43,493 nucleotides of DNA from Planctomycetia bacterium (GTDB lineage: Bacteria; Planctomycetota; Planctomycetia; Pirellulales; UBA1268). Position numbers and translations under genes: made by a program. Location: the NCBI GenBank assembly GCA_026401075.1, contig JAPLNQ010000261.1, positions 1 through 43,493 of the forward strand, given 5' to 3'. A model generated the notes under the pieces. The model made no database searches. It worked only from the letters and a program-made list of their open reading frames with translations, and was not told the DNA's origin. Of this stretch, positions 26,353 through 34,931 are shown piece after piece (position 1 is the first letter of the stretch; the number at the start of each line of letters is the position of its first letter).

Positions 26353-28125
26353 ATGGCAGCCCACACAACGATCGTCGTGCTCGGGGCCGGGATCAACGGA
26401 GCCGCCATCGCCCGCGAACTGTTGCTTTCCGGCGTGGGAGTGATCGTCGTCGATGGTGACGACATCGCCGCCGGTGCCACGGCCTGGTCGACGCGGCTCA
26501 TCCATGGCGGGCTGCGGTATCTGGAATATGGAGAGATCGGCCTCGTCCGCGAAAGCCTCACCGAACGCAACCGGCTCGTGCGACTGGCGGCCCATCTTGT
26601 CCGGCCGCTGCCGTTCTATCTCCCGGTGGCGGGCCGCTGGGGTGGCCTGTGGGCCGCCGCCGCGCGGCTGGTCGGCTGGGAGTCGCTGGCGCGCGCCTGG
26701 CGGGCTGGGAAGGGGCGGGGCAGCTGGACGGTGGGAATTGGACTCTCCCTCTACGACCTGCTGGCTGTCGGCTTCGGCTGGCCGCGGCACCGCATGGTGC
26801 GGGCGGGCGGTGCGGGCATGCCGCAGGTCGCTGCAACTGCCTTTCCTCGGGCAGGGCTCTACTGCGATGCGCAGCTGCTCTTTCCGGAACGGTTCGCGGT
26901 GGAACTGCTCGTCGACGCCCGCGACATCGCCGCGGCCGCGGGCACGCGGTTCGAAGTCTGCACCCAGCGTCACGCCGAACTCGGCCGCGACGGCGTGCTG
27001 CGGGTTGGCCCGTCTCCGGCGGGCGGCGGTCCGTTTGAAGTCAGGCCCGATGCGATCGTGAACGCCACGGGTGCCTGGGTAGACCGCACGCTTGCAGCGG
27101 TCTTTCCGGGCGGCGCGGGGGCCGCCGGCCGTCGGCTGATTGGCGGCACGAAGGGAAGTCACCTCGTGGTGCGGTGTCCACCACTGCGGGCCGCGTTGGC
27201 CGACTACGGAATCTATGCGGAGGCGGCCGACGGCAGGCCCGTCTTCGTACTTCCCTTCGGCCCCGAACTCGTGCTCGTGGGCACCACTGACATTCCCTAT
27301 GTCGGTGATCCGGCAGAGGCCCGGGCCGACGAGGCGGAGATCGGCTATCTGCTCGCAGCGGTGACGCGGCTGTTTCCAACGGTGGCGGTCGGTCGCGATC
27401 ACGTGCAGCAGCACTACTGCGGCGTGCGGCCACTGCCCTTTGTTTCCGACAACGCACGGTCGCCGGCGGGGGTCACCCGCCGCCATCTGGTTGTGCGGCA
27501 TGAAGGGGCTTCGATGCCGGTGTGGTCCATCGTGGGCGGCAAGCTCACCACCTGTCGCAGCCTTGCCGAAACGACGGCGGCCATGGTGCTCGGCACGCTG
27601 GGGCTGCCTGTCCTCGGCACGTCGCGGGAGCGGCCGCTTCCGGGAAATTGCGACGAAGCCTCGCGGGCTGCTGCCATGCTTGAGTGTCGCGGCCTGGCGG
27701 AGCAGGCGGGCCTGCCGCGGGCCCACGCCGCTGCAGTCGCAGAGAATACGGTCGCCCTGTTCGGAGCACGGGCGGCGTTGGTGTGGCGCGGGGCAGATGG
27801 TCCGGCTGCCGACGGCCGCCTGATTCGCGGGGTCGGGCTGCCGCTTGCCGCGGTGCGATTCTGTGTCGACGAAGAATGGGCCACCACGCTCGACGATCTG
27901 AGCGAGCGGCGGCTGATGCGGTCGTTTCACGAACGGCTCAGCCGCGAGGCGATCGCAGATGTGGCGGCGGCGCTCGCCGATGCCGGTGCCCTCGCGACGG
28001 ATCGCGTGGCCGCGGCCGTCGACGGATGCGTGGCGAGACTGGAAGAACGGTATGGCCGGCGCGTGCCCCCCACGGGCAACGGGCGGGGCCAGGATGGGAC
28101 GAACATGCACGAGGAGACACGATGA
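26353..28125 (+). CDS. glpD: Aerobic glycerol-3-phosphate dehydrogenase
   Basis: A 590-residue FAD enzyme that oxidises sn-glycerol-3-phosphate to dihydroxyacetone phosphate and passes electrons to quinone at the membrane. The FAD-binding Rossmann motif GAGINGAAIARELL is at residues 11-24; GATAWSTRLIHGGLRYLE, a family hallmark, follows. Later are IVNATGAWVD, GTKGSHLVVRCP, ELVLVGTTDIPY and SIVGGKLTTCRSLAE, all typical. The C-terminal helical domain (about 430-590) is in place. Some DNA-rich tail residues (PPTGNGRGQDGTNMHEETR) are poorly conserved. The stop overlaps the glpK start (ATGA), so the two are translationally coupled. Confidence 0.96.
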   Translation: MAAHTTIVVLGAGINGAAIARELLLSGVGVIVVDGDDIAAGATAWSTRLIHGGLRYLEYGEIGLVRESLTERNRLVRLAAHLVRPLPFYLPVAGRWGGLWAAAARLVGWESLARAWRAGKGRGSWTVGIGLSLYDLLAVGFGWPRHRMVRAGGAGMPQVAATAFPRAGLYCDAQLLFPERFAVELLVDARDIAAAAGTRFEVCTQRHAELGRDGVLRVGPSPAGGGPFEVRPDAIVNATGAWVDRTLAAVFPGGAGAAGRRLIGGTKGSHLVVRCPPLRAALADYGIYAEAADGRPVFVLPFGPELVLVGTTDIPYVGDPAEARADEAEIGYLLAAVTRLFPTVAVGRDHVQQHYCGVRPLPFVSDNARSPAGVTRRHLVVRHEGASMPVWSIVGGKLTTCRSLAETTAAMVLGTLGLPVLGTSRERPLPGNCDEASRAAAMLECRGLAEQAGLPRAHAAAVAENTVALFGARAALVWRGADGPAADGRLIRGVGLPLAAVRFCVDEEWATTLDDLSERRLMRSFHERLSREAIADVAAALADAGALATDRVAAAVDGCVARLEERYGRRVPPTGNGRGQDGTNMHEETR

Positions 28126-29702
28126 CCGCAGCCGGAACAGCCAAGACCTGCATCCTCGCGCTTGATCAGGGGACCACGTCAAGCAGGGCGATCCTCTTCG
28201 ACCGGCGTGGGATTCCGCTGGCGACGGCGCAGGAGGAGTTTCCCCAAATCACTCGGACGGAGATCATACGAACACAGCCCGCGGGCGACGCCCCCGCTGA
28301 AGACGTCGCCATCGTGGAGCACGACCCTGAAGCCATCTGGCGGTCGCAGCTCTCGTGCGCCAGACGCGTGCTGGAATCGAGCGGCACTGCGGCTGAGCAG
28401 GTTGCCGCCATCGGCATCACCAACCAGCGGGAGACGACGATCCTCTGGGACCGCACCACCGGCCAGCCCGTGGCGCCGGCGATCGTCTGGCAGAGCCGCG
28501 TCTCGGCGGCCATCTGCGGCCGCCTCCGGGCGCAGGGCATCGAGGACGACGTCCGCCGCCGCACTGGCCTGCTCCTCGATCCCTATTTCTCCGCCACCAA
28601 GATCATGCACCTCTTGGAGACGATACCGGGGCTGCGGTCGCGGTGCGAGGCCGGCGAGATCCTGTTCGGCACGGTCGACACCTTCCTGATCTGGCGGCTC
28701 ACGGGCGGTCGCGTGCATGCCACCGATGTCACGAACGCCAGCCGCACGCTCCTCTTCGACATCCACCGTCTCGAGTGGAGCGACGAACTCTGCGGGCTGT
28801 TCGACGTGCCGCGGGCGATCCTGCCTGAAGTGCGTCCATCGAGCGGTTCGTTCGGCGCGACCGACGCCACCTGGCTGGGGGCATCGATACCGATCGCAGG
28901 CTGCGCCGGCGACCAGCAGGCGGCGGCGTTTGGGCAGGGCTGCGTGCGGCCGGGTGACGCGAAAACCACCTACGGGACCGGCGCATTTCTGATGTTCTCC
29001 ACCGGCCACGAGCCGGTGGCCAGCCGCCACGGCCTGCTCACCACGCCGGCGTGCACACTCGCGGACGGCCGGCCGCCAGCCGCGTCGGCCGCCAGCTATT
29101 TTCTCGAGGGATCGGTGTTCGTGGCGGGGAGCCTGGTCAGTTGGCTCCGGGACGGGCTGGGAATGATCGGGCATGCCAGCGAGATTGAACCGCTCGCGCA
29201 GAGCGTGGAAGACAGCGGTGGCGTGATGGTCGTGCCGGCGCTGACGGGCCTGGGCGCGCCCCACTGGGATCCCTTTGCCCGGGGGCTCATGATCGGGCTG
29301 TCGCGGGCCACGGGCAAGGGCCACATCGCCCGCGCGGCGCTCGAGTCGATCGCTCTGTCGGTGGCCGACGTCGTCGACTGCATGCAGCAGGATGCGGGCG
29401 TGAGCCTGGGGCGGCTGCGTGTCGACGGAGGTGCCAGCAGCAACGATCTGCTCATGCAGATGCAGGCCGACGTGCTCGGTCTGCCCGTCGAGCGGCCGGC
29501 TGTGCTCGAGACGACGAGCCTGGGAGCGGCACTCCTGGCAGGCTTGGCGACGGAATTCTTCGCTGATCACGCCGCCGTCGACGAGGCACGGCGTGTGGAA
29601 CGGGTCTTCGAACCACGTGTGGCTGAGGGGGACCGCGCACGGCTTCTCAGGCGGTGGCGAGACGCCGTCGAACGCTCCCTCGGGTGGGCCCGGCAAGCCT
29701 GA
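28122..29702 (+). CDS. glpK: Glycerol kinase
   Basis: A 526-residue FGGY-family kinase that phosphorylates glycerol to glycerol-3-phosphate, feeding GlpD. Motifs: ILALDQGTTSSRAILFD near the start, GITNQRETTILWD, NASRTLLFDIHRLEWSDELC, AGDQQAAAFGQGC, TYGTGAFLMF, TGLGAPHWDPFARG, and the C-terminal RVDGGASSNDLLMQMQADVL. It is slightly longer than the usual 500 residues, partly from an insert after EEFPQ (ITRTEIIRTQPAGDAPAEDV) before EHDPEAIW. ATG 28122 is chosen because it lies in the ATGA overlap with glpD; a longer frame upstream is a shadow of glpD. No glycerol facilitator gene is nearby. Confidence 0.96.
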   Translation: MTAAGTAKTCILALDQGTTSSRAILFDRRGIPLATAQEEFPQITRTEIIRTQPAGDAPAEDVAIVEHDPEAIWRSQLSCARRVLESSGTAAEQVAAIGITNQRETTILWDRTTGQPVAPAIVWQSRVSAAICGRLRAQGIEDDVRRRTGLLLDPYFSATKIMHLLETIPGLRSRCEAGEILFGTVDTFLIWRLTGGRVHATDVTNASRTLLFDIHRLEWSDELCGLFDVPRAILPEVRPSSGSFGATDATWLGASIPIAGCAGDQQAAAFGQGCVRPGDAKTTYGTGAFLMFSTGHEPVASRHGLLTTPACTLADGRPPAASAASYFLEGSVFVAGSLVSWLRDGLGMIGHASEIEPLAQSVEDSGGVMVVPALTGLGAPHWDPFARGLMIGLSRATGKGHIARAALESIALSVADVVDCMQQDAGVSLGRLRVDGGASSNDLLMQMQADVLGLPVERPAVLETTSLGAALLAGLATEFFADHAAVDEARRVERVFEPRVAEGDRARLLRRWRDAVERSLGWARQA

Positions 29703-29724
29703 CGCTTTCGGGCCAGCCTGACGC

Positions 29725-31521
29725 CTACCGGACGATGGGGCCGCTGGCGGGCGTGCGATGCTCGGCGACCATGGCCCCGGAGGTGTACCGCTGCGGATTC
29801 GCAGCGAAGGCATCGCGGGTTTCCGTCGACGCGAACAGGTAGGTCCGGGATTGGTAGGTGACCCCGTAGCGACGCTGGCCAGGGGTGCTCTTTCCGGTAT
29901 CGAACGCCATGACAGGATCATCGCCGGAGAGCGCGGGTGCGTAGCGGTCTGGATCCGCCAGGAACGCCTTCTGTTGTTCGGCGCTGGCGAAGAGATAGGT
30001 TCGGCCGCGATGCCGCACGCCCCACTGGGCACGGCCCTCGACCCACGCGCCTCGTTCCGCGAGCGTCACGGGGCAATAACCCTCCAGGCCGACCGGCATG
30101 GAACCGTAGGCATCGGGCTCCACCGGGGTGGCAGCGGTCTGGGGCAGTGTGCTGGCGACCGTGCTCGTGCTGCTCGGAGCCGACTTCGGCGCCGCAGGCT
30201 TCGAGAACAGGCTGAACGGCTTTTGGAGGGCCGAGAGCAAAGACGAGGTGGCGGACGGCTTCTGAGGCTTGGTCTCGGCGAGGGCTGTGGCCGATGCCTC
30301 GGCGTTCGGCTGCGCCGGCGTGGCGGGGTTTTGTTCCGCCTGCGGTTGCTGGGCTGCGGAGGTCTTCGCGTCGGCGAGCGACGGGGAGCCGGCGGCCTGG
30401 GAGCCGGAAGTCTGGGCGCTGGCCGCCGGACCGGCAGTGGGGCTCGCCGCCATGGCAGCCGCAGCCGCCGGCGTCGAGGGCGTGGCCGGTCGGTCTTGCT
30501 GCGGCAAGCCCAGCCACGGGGCTGCCCCGGCTGTCGAATGCGAAGGAGCGGTGGTCGTGATGGGCGTGGTTTCGATGGTGAGTGGCGCCTGCGTGACAAT
30601 GCTGCCGCGTGCGGAACTGCTGGCGAGTGTCGCGGGCGGCTCAGCCGGCATCGATGCCGTTGCCACAGCGGTCGGGTCGGGCGTCGAAACCGCAGCCGCG
30701 GTCGGCGCCGATACCGTGGAGGGTATCACGGCCGGCTCGGCAGGCGGTGCCGTTGGCGGACTGATGGTGGTTTCGCGGAACGATGCGGCGATGGCCGATT
30801 CCGATCCGCTGGCCGGGACGCCATCGTCGCTGGCGAAATCGGAGAGCATGCGGACCTTGGCGGCGACGGCGTTGATCGCCTTGCCACCAGGTGGCACGGT
30901 GCCACGAACGTCGGCCGTCGTGGCCGCTCGGAGGCCCTTGCCATTTTCGCTGCCGAAGGTCGGCAGTGCGGACCCGCTCCCGGAGATGTCGGCAAACTCC
31001 CGCAGACTGACGGCTGGCTCTGGCGTGCCGTGGGATGACGATCGTGTTGCCGTTGCCGAAGCGAGGGCCGCCTCCTGTGCTGCGCGGGCGGCCGCAGCCA
31101 CGAATCCCGCCGGTGTTTCGGGGACTTCAAATTTTGTCAGCAACTGCTCGTCGGTGTTGAGGATGCAGGCGGTGGGCACTTTCGTAATGCCGAGGCGACG
31201 CGTGGCTTCGGGGTTTGCATCGACATCGACACAGACCGGTTCGAAACAGGCCCCGATGAGGGCGACGGCTTCGTCGCTGGCCAGTGTGGTCCGGTCGAGA
31301 GTCGTGGTCGCCGAACTCCAGCTAGCGGTGAAGATTGCCAGCACGGGCCGCTGGCTGATCTCCGCTGCCCGGCGGGCGGTGGCGAGATCGGGGTGCCACG
31401 GAATGGCGGCGGATGCACTGGCCGTCCACGCTGAGAACAGTGTGAGCGCGGCCACGGTGGCCAGCAGGCGGCAGATTCGGGAGGGGGTTGGCATTGGAAT
31501 CACCATGCAGGTGGAAGACAT
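29725..31521 (-). CDS. Secreted thioredoxin-fold protein with disordered linker and two YHS-like repeats
   Basis: About 598 residues from ATG 31521 (GGAG just upstream; ATGs at 31506, 31494 and 31569 are alternatives). A signal peptide (LLATVAALTLFSAWTASASA) leads to a thioredoxin fold: RPVLAIFTASWSSATTTLDR, VCVDVDANPEATRRLGITKVPT. Where thioredoxins have CGPC it has SSAT, so it cannot act as a disulfide oxidoreductase. A roughly 300-residue Ala/Pro/Ser/Thr-rich linker follows. The last 120 residues contain two related YHS-like repeats, from GYCPVTLAERGAWVEG (about 481), with HRGRTYLFASAEQQKAFLAD and YQSRTYLFASTETRDAFAA. YHS domains often bind metals; only the first repeat keeps its Cys. Confidence 0.75.
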   Translation of the reverse strand: MSSTCMVIPMPTPSRICRLLATVAALTLFSAWTASASAAIPWHPDLATARRAAEISQRPVLAIFTASWSSATTTLDRTTLASDEAVALIGACFEPVCVDVDANPEATRRLGITKVPTACILNTDEQLLTKFEVPETPAGFVAAAARAAQEAALASATATRSSSHGTPEPAVSLREFADISGSGSALPTFGSENGKGLRAATTADVRGTVPPGGKAINAVAAKVRMLSDFASDDGVPASGSESAIAASFRETTISPPTAPPAEPAVIPSTVSAPTAAAVSTPDPTAVATASMPAEPPATLASSSARGSIVTQAPLTIETTPITTTAPSHSTAGAAPWLGLPQQDRPATPSTPAAAAAMAASPTAGPAASAQTSGSQAAGSPSLADAKTSAAQQPQAEQNPATPAQPNAEASATALAETKPQKPSATSSLLSALQKPFSLFSKPAAPKSAPSSTSTVASTLPQTAATPVEPDAYGSMPVGLEGYCPVTLAERGAWVEGRAQWGVRHRGRTYLFASAEQQKAFLADPDRYAPALSGDDPVMAFDTGKSTPGQRRYGVTYQSRTYLFASTETRDAFAANPQRYTSGAMVAEHRTPASGPIVR

Positions 31522-32222
31522 CACTCCAGCCTCTGGGCCTTGTGGGCCTCTTGGGACAACTGGCACCAACGAACGCCTGGAACCGAAGGGCGGTAGCCTG
31601 GCCAGCGGAATACCGTGAGCCGTTCAAACCAACCAACTTCAGGACCGGAAGATGTATCGGTCGAAACGGTCGCAGGAATCGCATCGAAAACGCCGTTGGC
31701 TCCGATTTTGGCGGCAGAAGCAGCCATGAGGTTTTTCCAGAGCCCCTATTTATCCAGCGAGTTATCCAGCCTTTGGCTCGAGTGGTGCCCAGCCGCTTGA
31801 CATTTCTAGCGGGGCGGAAGATACTCTTGACGTGCACGTCGTGTCAGGGTTTTCAGCAGCGGCATAGCCGCCGTGTCACTCCCGAGGAATCTCCGAAAGA
31901 TTTTTCGAGATAGCGGGCCTTTCAGCGGCCCCCCCGGGATCTTCTTCCGGTTCCCCAGCCGTTCATGTGGAGCGATTGGGGCTGGAAAGTCTGTGTTCTG
32001 AAACGCGCGGGCATTGGAGCCCGGGGTTCCGAGCCACATCCTCACGTGCCACATCCTGTAGGTCTCAGTCCTGTAGGCTTTGGTTGCTGGAGGGGTTTTT
32101 TTCTGGGGTCTCTTTCGTTCGGTCTTTTCGACCGTTCCTGCCGGACTGTCCGCGATGTGCGGGCCGCTTGAACGGTACGAACGGGTGTTGTCCGATCCTT
32201 TTTCCTAGGGTGTTTTCTATCC
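31522..32222 (+). promoter_or_regulatory. Gene-free region and structured rho leader
   Basis: This 700-base stretch has no gene I can support. It holds the rho promoter (31797-31825) and a leader of about 390 bases. In the leader are short hairpins (CGGTC/GACCG at 32120-32134; GCGGC/GCCGC near 31859-31871) and two interleaved direct repeats with the same 15-base period: GCCACATCCT at 32033 and 32048, and TCCTGTAGG at 32054 and 32069. A T-run lies at 32096-32102. Rho mRNA leaders in other bacteria mediate autoregulated attenuation, so a similar role is plausible. Confidence 0.45.
31797..31825 (+). promoter_or_regulatory. Strong sigma-70-type promoter for rho
   Basis: TTGACA at 31797-31802, a spacer of 17 bases, and GATACT at 31820-31825. 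The -35 is a perfect match to the consensus and the -10 differs at one position. Transcription would start about 390 bases before the rho ATG. Confidence 0.6.
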
Positions 32223-33623
32223 ATGTCGAAGCGGAGGCGATCGCGGGGCCGCGGTGGGTTTGGCGGGCAGGGAGGCCAAGCGCCGGGCGGTTATGGTGGT
32301 GGTCAGGGGCAGTCCCAAAGCGGCGGCGGCGGCGGGGGCGGCGGCAGCTACGGCGGTCGTCGTCGTCGGTTTCGTCGTAGCGGCGGCGGTGGTGGTGGCG
32401 GCGGCCCGGTGCCTACGGGTGCCGGAGCGGTCGACATGGAGGGGGAGGGCATGCGGCCACCGGAACTCGAGCCGGAGGTCACCGAAACCGGTGAACCGAT
32501 CCCGCTCGAACCAGGCCAGGGCATCCTGGAGATGCACCCCAACGGGTACGGATTCCTGCGGAGCCCCGACACCAACTACGTGCGTGAGCGAACCGATCCC
32601 TTCGTGCCAGCCACGATGATCGAGCGCTATCGGCTGCGCGAAGGCGTGTCGATCAAGGCCCTCGTGCAGCCGGGAAGACGGCAGCAGGGGCCACGGGTCC
32701 GAGAGATCCATGAAGTGGAGGGCTTGCCTCCCGACCAGTATGTCAACGTCAAGATGTTCGACCAGTTGACGCCGATCAACCCTGAGACATGGCTCCGTCT
32801 CGAAACCGGCCAGCAGCCGATCACGACTCGTGTGATGGATCTGCTCACGCCGCTCGGCAAGGGCCAGCGGGCGTTGGTCGTGGCCCCGCCGCGCACGGGC
32901 AAAACCGTGCTCCTGCAGCAGGTGTCGCAGGCCATCTCGGCCAATCACCCCGATCTTCACCTCGTGATGCTGCTCATCGACGAGCGGCCCGAGGAGGTCA
33001 CGGACATGCGCCGGACCGTGAAGGGCGAGGTCATGGCGAGCAGCCTCGACTGCGACGTGGAAAGCCACGTGCGGCTTTCGCAGCTGGTGATCGAACGCTG
33101 CAAGCGGATGGCCGAGTCGGGCAAGGACGTGTTCCTCCTGATGGATTCCATCACCCGCATGGCCAGGGCCTTCAACAAGTGGGTCGGCAACACGGGGCGG
33201 ACGATGTCGGGCGGCGTCGACATCAAGGCACTCGACATTCCCAAGAAGCTGTTTGCCACGGCCCGCGTCTTCGAGGAAGGAGGCTCGCTCACGATTTTGG
33301 CGACGGCCCTTATCGACACCGGCAGCCGGATGGACGAGCTGATCTTCCAGGAGTTCAAGGGCACGGGAAATATGGAACTGGTGCTCGATCGAAAGCTGTC
33401 GGACAGGCGGGTCTGGCCCTCCATCGACATCTCGCAGTCGGGGACGCGGCGCGAGGAGAAACTGCTCGATGCCAACACGCTGCACGCGGTCGGCATGCTC
33501 CGCCGCACGCTCTCCTCGATGCACCACGTCGAGGCGATGGAGCAGCTCACCAAGCAGCTCGCCAAGTTCAAGAGCAATCGCGAGTTCATCTCATTGATTG
33601 CCAGTTCGCGTGCCGACGATTGA
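32223..33623 (+). CDS. rho: Transcription termination factor Rho with Gly/Arg-rich N-terminus
   Basis: A 466-residue hexameric RNA-dependent ATPase. The cold-shock-type RNA-binding domain starts near residue 98 (GILEMHPNGYGFLRSPDTNY), then the ATPase core: Walker A APPRTGKT (221-228), LLIDERPEEVTDM, FLLMDSITRMARAFN with Walker B, ERCKRMAE, and SGTRREEKLL near the end. The usual N-terminal helical bundle is missing; residues 1-80 are instead almost all Gly, Arg, Ser, Gln and Tyr (SGGGGGGGGSYGGRRRRF), a low-complexity, probably disordered tail. Such tails in other bacterial Rho proteins affect RNA binding and condensate formation. It has its own promoter and leader. Confidence 0.97.
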   Translation: MSKRRRSRGRGGFGGQGGQAPGGYGGGQGQSQSGGGGGGGGSYGGRRRRFRRSGGGGGGGGPVPTGAGAVDMEGEGMRPPELEPEVTETGEPIPLEPGQGILEMHPNGYGFLRSPDTNYVRERTDPFVPATMIERYRLREGVSIKALVQPGRRQQGPRVREIHEVEGLPPDQYVNVKMFDQLTPINPETWLRLETGQQPITTRVMDLLTPLGKGQRALVVAPPRTGKTVLLQQVSQAISANHPDLHLVMLLIDERPEEVTDMRRTVKGEVMASSLDCDVESHVRLSQLVIERCKRMAESGKDVFLLMDSITRMARAFNKWVGNTGRTMSGGVDIKALDIPKKLFATARVFEEGGSLTILATALIDTGSRMDELIFQEFKGTGNMELVLDRKLSDRRVWPSIDISQSGTRREEKLLDANTLHAVGMLRRTLSSMHHVEAMEQLTKQLAKFKSNREFISLIASSRADD

Positions 33624-33631
33624 TGGCCCGC

Positions 33632-33838
33632 TTAAGACTTGCCGGCGGGCGCGGTCGCGAGTCGGCCGAGCCAGTAGGCATATTGAGGGTCGCCATTGCG
33701 GAAGGAAAATACGGCGTCGGGCAGCCTCGATTCTTCCGGTCCCTCAGACCGAACCCTGACGACGATGGTCCCCTCGCCGCGCTTTTCGATCGACAGCCGA
33801 TGATCAGGAATCGGAGAGGCTTCCGGCGGCGATGGCAT
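33632..33838 (-). CDS. Small uncharacterised protein
   Basis: A 68-residue frame from ATG 33838; an in-frame ATG at 33955 gives 107 residues but the extra part looks non-conserved. It is a soluble, mixed-charge protein (HRLSIEKRGEGTIVVRVRSE, FRNGDPQYAYWLGRLATAPA). No family is recognised. It lies convergent to rho with eight bases between stops, and divergent from the next gene. The call rests on codon quality and position only. Confidence 0.45.
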   Translation of the reverse strand: MPSPPEASPIPDHRLSIEKRGEGTIVVRVRSEGPEESRLPDAVFSFRNGDPQYAYWLGRLATAPAGKS

Positions 33839-33959
33839 GATGACCCGCTTTCGGAGGGCATGGGTTACAGTTGACTGGCACCCGGGGATCTCGTCATCGA
33901 AGTATGCCGCGCTTCGCGAAAGGAATCCAGCCGGTCCGCGGCCGGGATCAGCCATCTTT

Positions 33960-33989
33960 TTGACACCCCGCGCACGGCATTCCTATACT
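33960..33989 (+). promoter_or_regulatory. Strong sigma-70-type promoter upstream of the 247-residue gene
   Basis: A perfect -35 TTGACA (33960-33965), an 18-base spacer and TATACT (33984-33989), five of six to consensus. It lies 39 bases before the ATG at 34028, which also has GGAG about eight bases upstream. Confidence 0.6.
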
Positions 33990-34027
33990 TGCTCTCCAAG
34001 CCGATTCCCCCCCCGGAGTTCACCCGC

Positions 34028-34771
34028 ATGACGCAGTATGCGTCGCTCGCCGACGATTTCTACGTCAACATGAATCTGGCTACGGAGATGGAACTCCCGG
34101 GCCAGCGTGAGACGATCCTTCACTTCTTCGAGCGTGTGCAGAAGCGTTTTCCGACGATGCGCAAGTTCTACTGCCGCGATAAGCGGGATTACGTCCTGGA
34201 GGAGGACAAGGAACAGGGGCGGTATCGCTGGGCAGCGGTCGAGACCAAGCGGCTCTGCTCCGGACAGGTGAATCCATCGTCGTTGGACGCGGTGCTCGAC
34301 CAGCACCGTCTCGTGCTCGATCTCGCCCCGGCGTTTCTCTCGATCAGCCCACTCGATTGCGAGGCGCTCGATGTCCTTTTTGGTTTCGATTTTGCCTTCC
34401 GCGGCAACCACAACGCCTTACTGGCGGAGGCCCTCGGGGTGGGGCCGGCGTTCGACAGGACGGCCGAGATTCCCGGAGGCCGGGTGATCAATTACGAGCC
34501 GTCCCTCACGATTTCGCTCGACGAAGACTGCCGCGTGCAGGTTCGAGTCAGCACGGAGACGAGGACCAATGCCTTTCAGGTTCGCACCGGCGACTTCACC
34601 GAGGAGCAACTGAGCGTCTACGTGACGGCACGGCAGTATGGGAGTCTTGAGCCGGGCTCCAGTTATGTGGACGCGATGGACCGTCTCGCCACGCTGGCCC
34701 GCGAGGTGGTGGACACGTGTGTGGTCGACCAGATCCTGAGGCCGCTCGCCCGCACGATCTCGCTCAAATAG
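34028..34771 (+). CDS. Conserved-looking protein of unknown function
   Basis: A 247-residue soluble protein from ATG 34028. No signal peptide or membrane segment. Regions of interest: YASLADDFYVNMNLATEMEL at the start, HFFERVQKRFPTMRKFYCRD, a middle YRWAAVETKRLCSGQVNPSS, LDVLFGFDFAFRGNHNALLA, and DRTAEIPGGRVINYEPSLTI. The sequence is dense in ordered structure and not low-complexity. I do not recognise the family and give no function. The strong consensus promoter suggests good expression. A repeat element follows it, between this gene and the convergent RG-rich gene. Confidence 0.8.
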   Translation: MTQYASLADDFYVNMNLATEMELPGQRETILHFFERVQKRFPTMRKFYCRDKRDYVLEEDKEQGRYRWAAVETKRLCSGQVNPSSLDAVLDQHRLVLDLAPAFLSISPLDCEALDVLFGFDFAFRGNHNALLAEALGVGPAFDRTAEIPGGRVINYEPSLTISLDEDCRVQVRVSTETRTNAFQVRTGDFTEEQLSVYVTARQYGSLEPGSSYVDAMDRLATLAREVVDTCVVDQILRPLARTISLK

Positions 34772-34814
34772 TGAGTATCACGGAAAAGCCATCCCTGGCC
34801 TTTTCAGCGATTCT

Positions 34815-34924
34815 GTGGCGGCAAGTTTTTAACTTGTCCGTTGGTCCGGTGAGGATTCCGCAAGTTAAAAACTTGCGGCCACGGGTCTAAACCTTCGGCC
34901 ACGTGTCTCCACCTTCGGCCACGG
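34815..34924. repeat. BIME-like intergenic palindromic repeat, copy C
   Basis: The complete unit is 34815-34882. The two ends are inverted repeats of about 22 bases with one mismatch, GTGGCGGCAAGTTTTTAACT on the left and AGTTAAAAACTTGCGGCCAC on the right, with a 24-base loop. After it come two partial right-end copies (CCTTCGGCCACG type, to 34924). It separates two convergent genes. Confidence 0.85.
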
Positions 34925-34931
34925 GTGCGCG

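Noticed and set aside
25915-28182. A 755-codon minus-strand open frame across glpD
   Set aside because: Only its last 95 codons are real (N-terminal part of the STN-like gene); the rest is antisense to glpD.
29758-31618. Long plus-strand open frames opposite the thioredoxin/YHS-like gene and the RG-rich gene (also 35172-36452)
   Set aside because: They are low-complexity mirrors of the minus-strand coding sequence with no start site or domains.
31488-31913. Plus-strand 141-codon frame in the rho upstream region
   Set aside because: There is no ribosome site or family resemblance; it starts inside the neighbouring gene's 5' end and overlaps the promoter.
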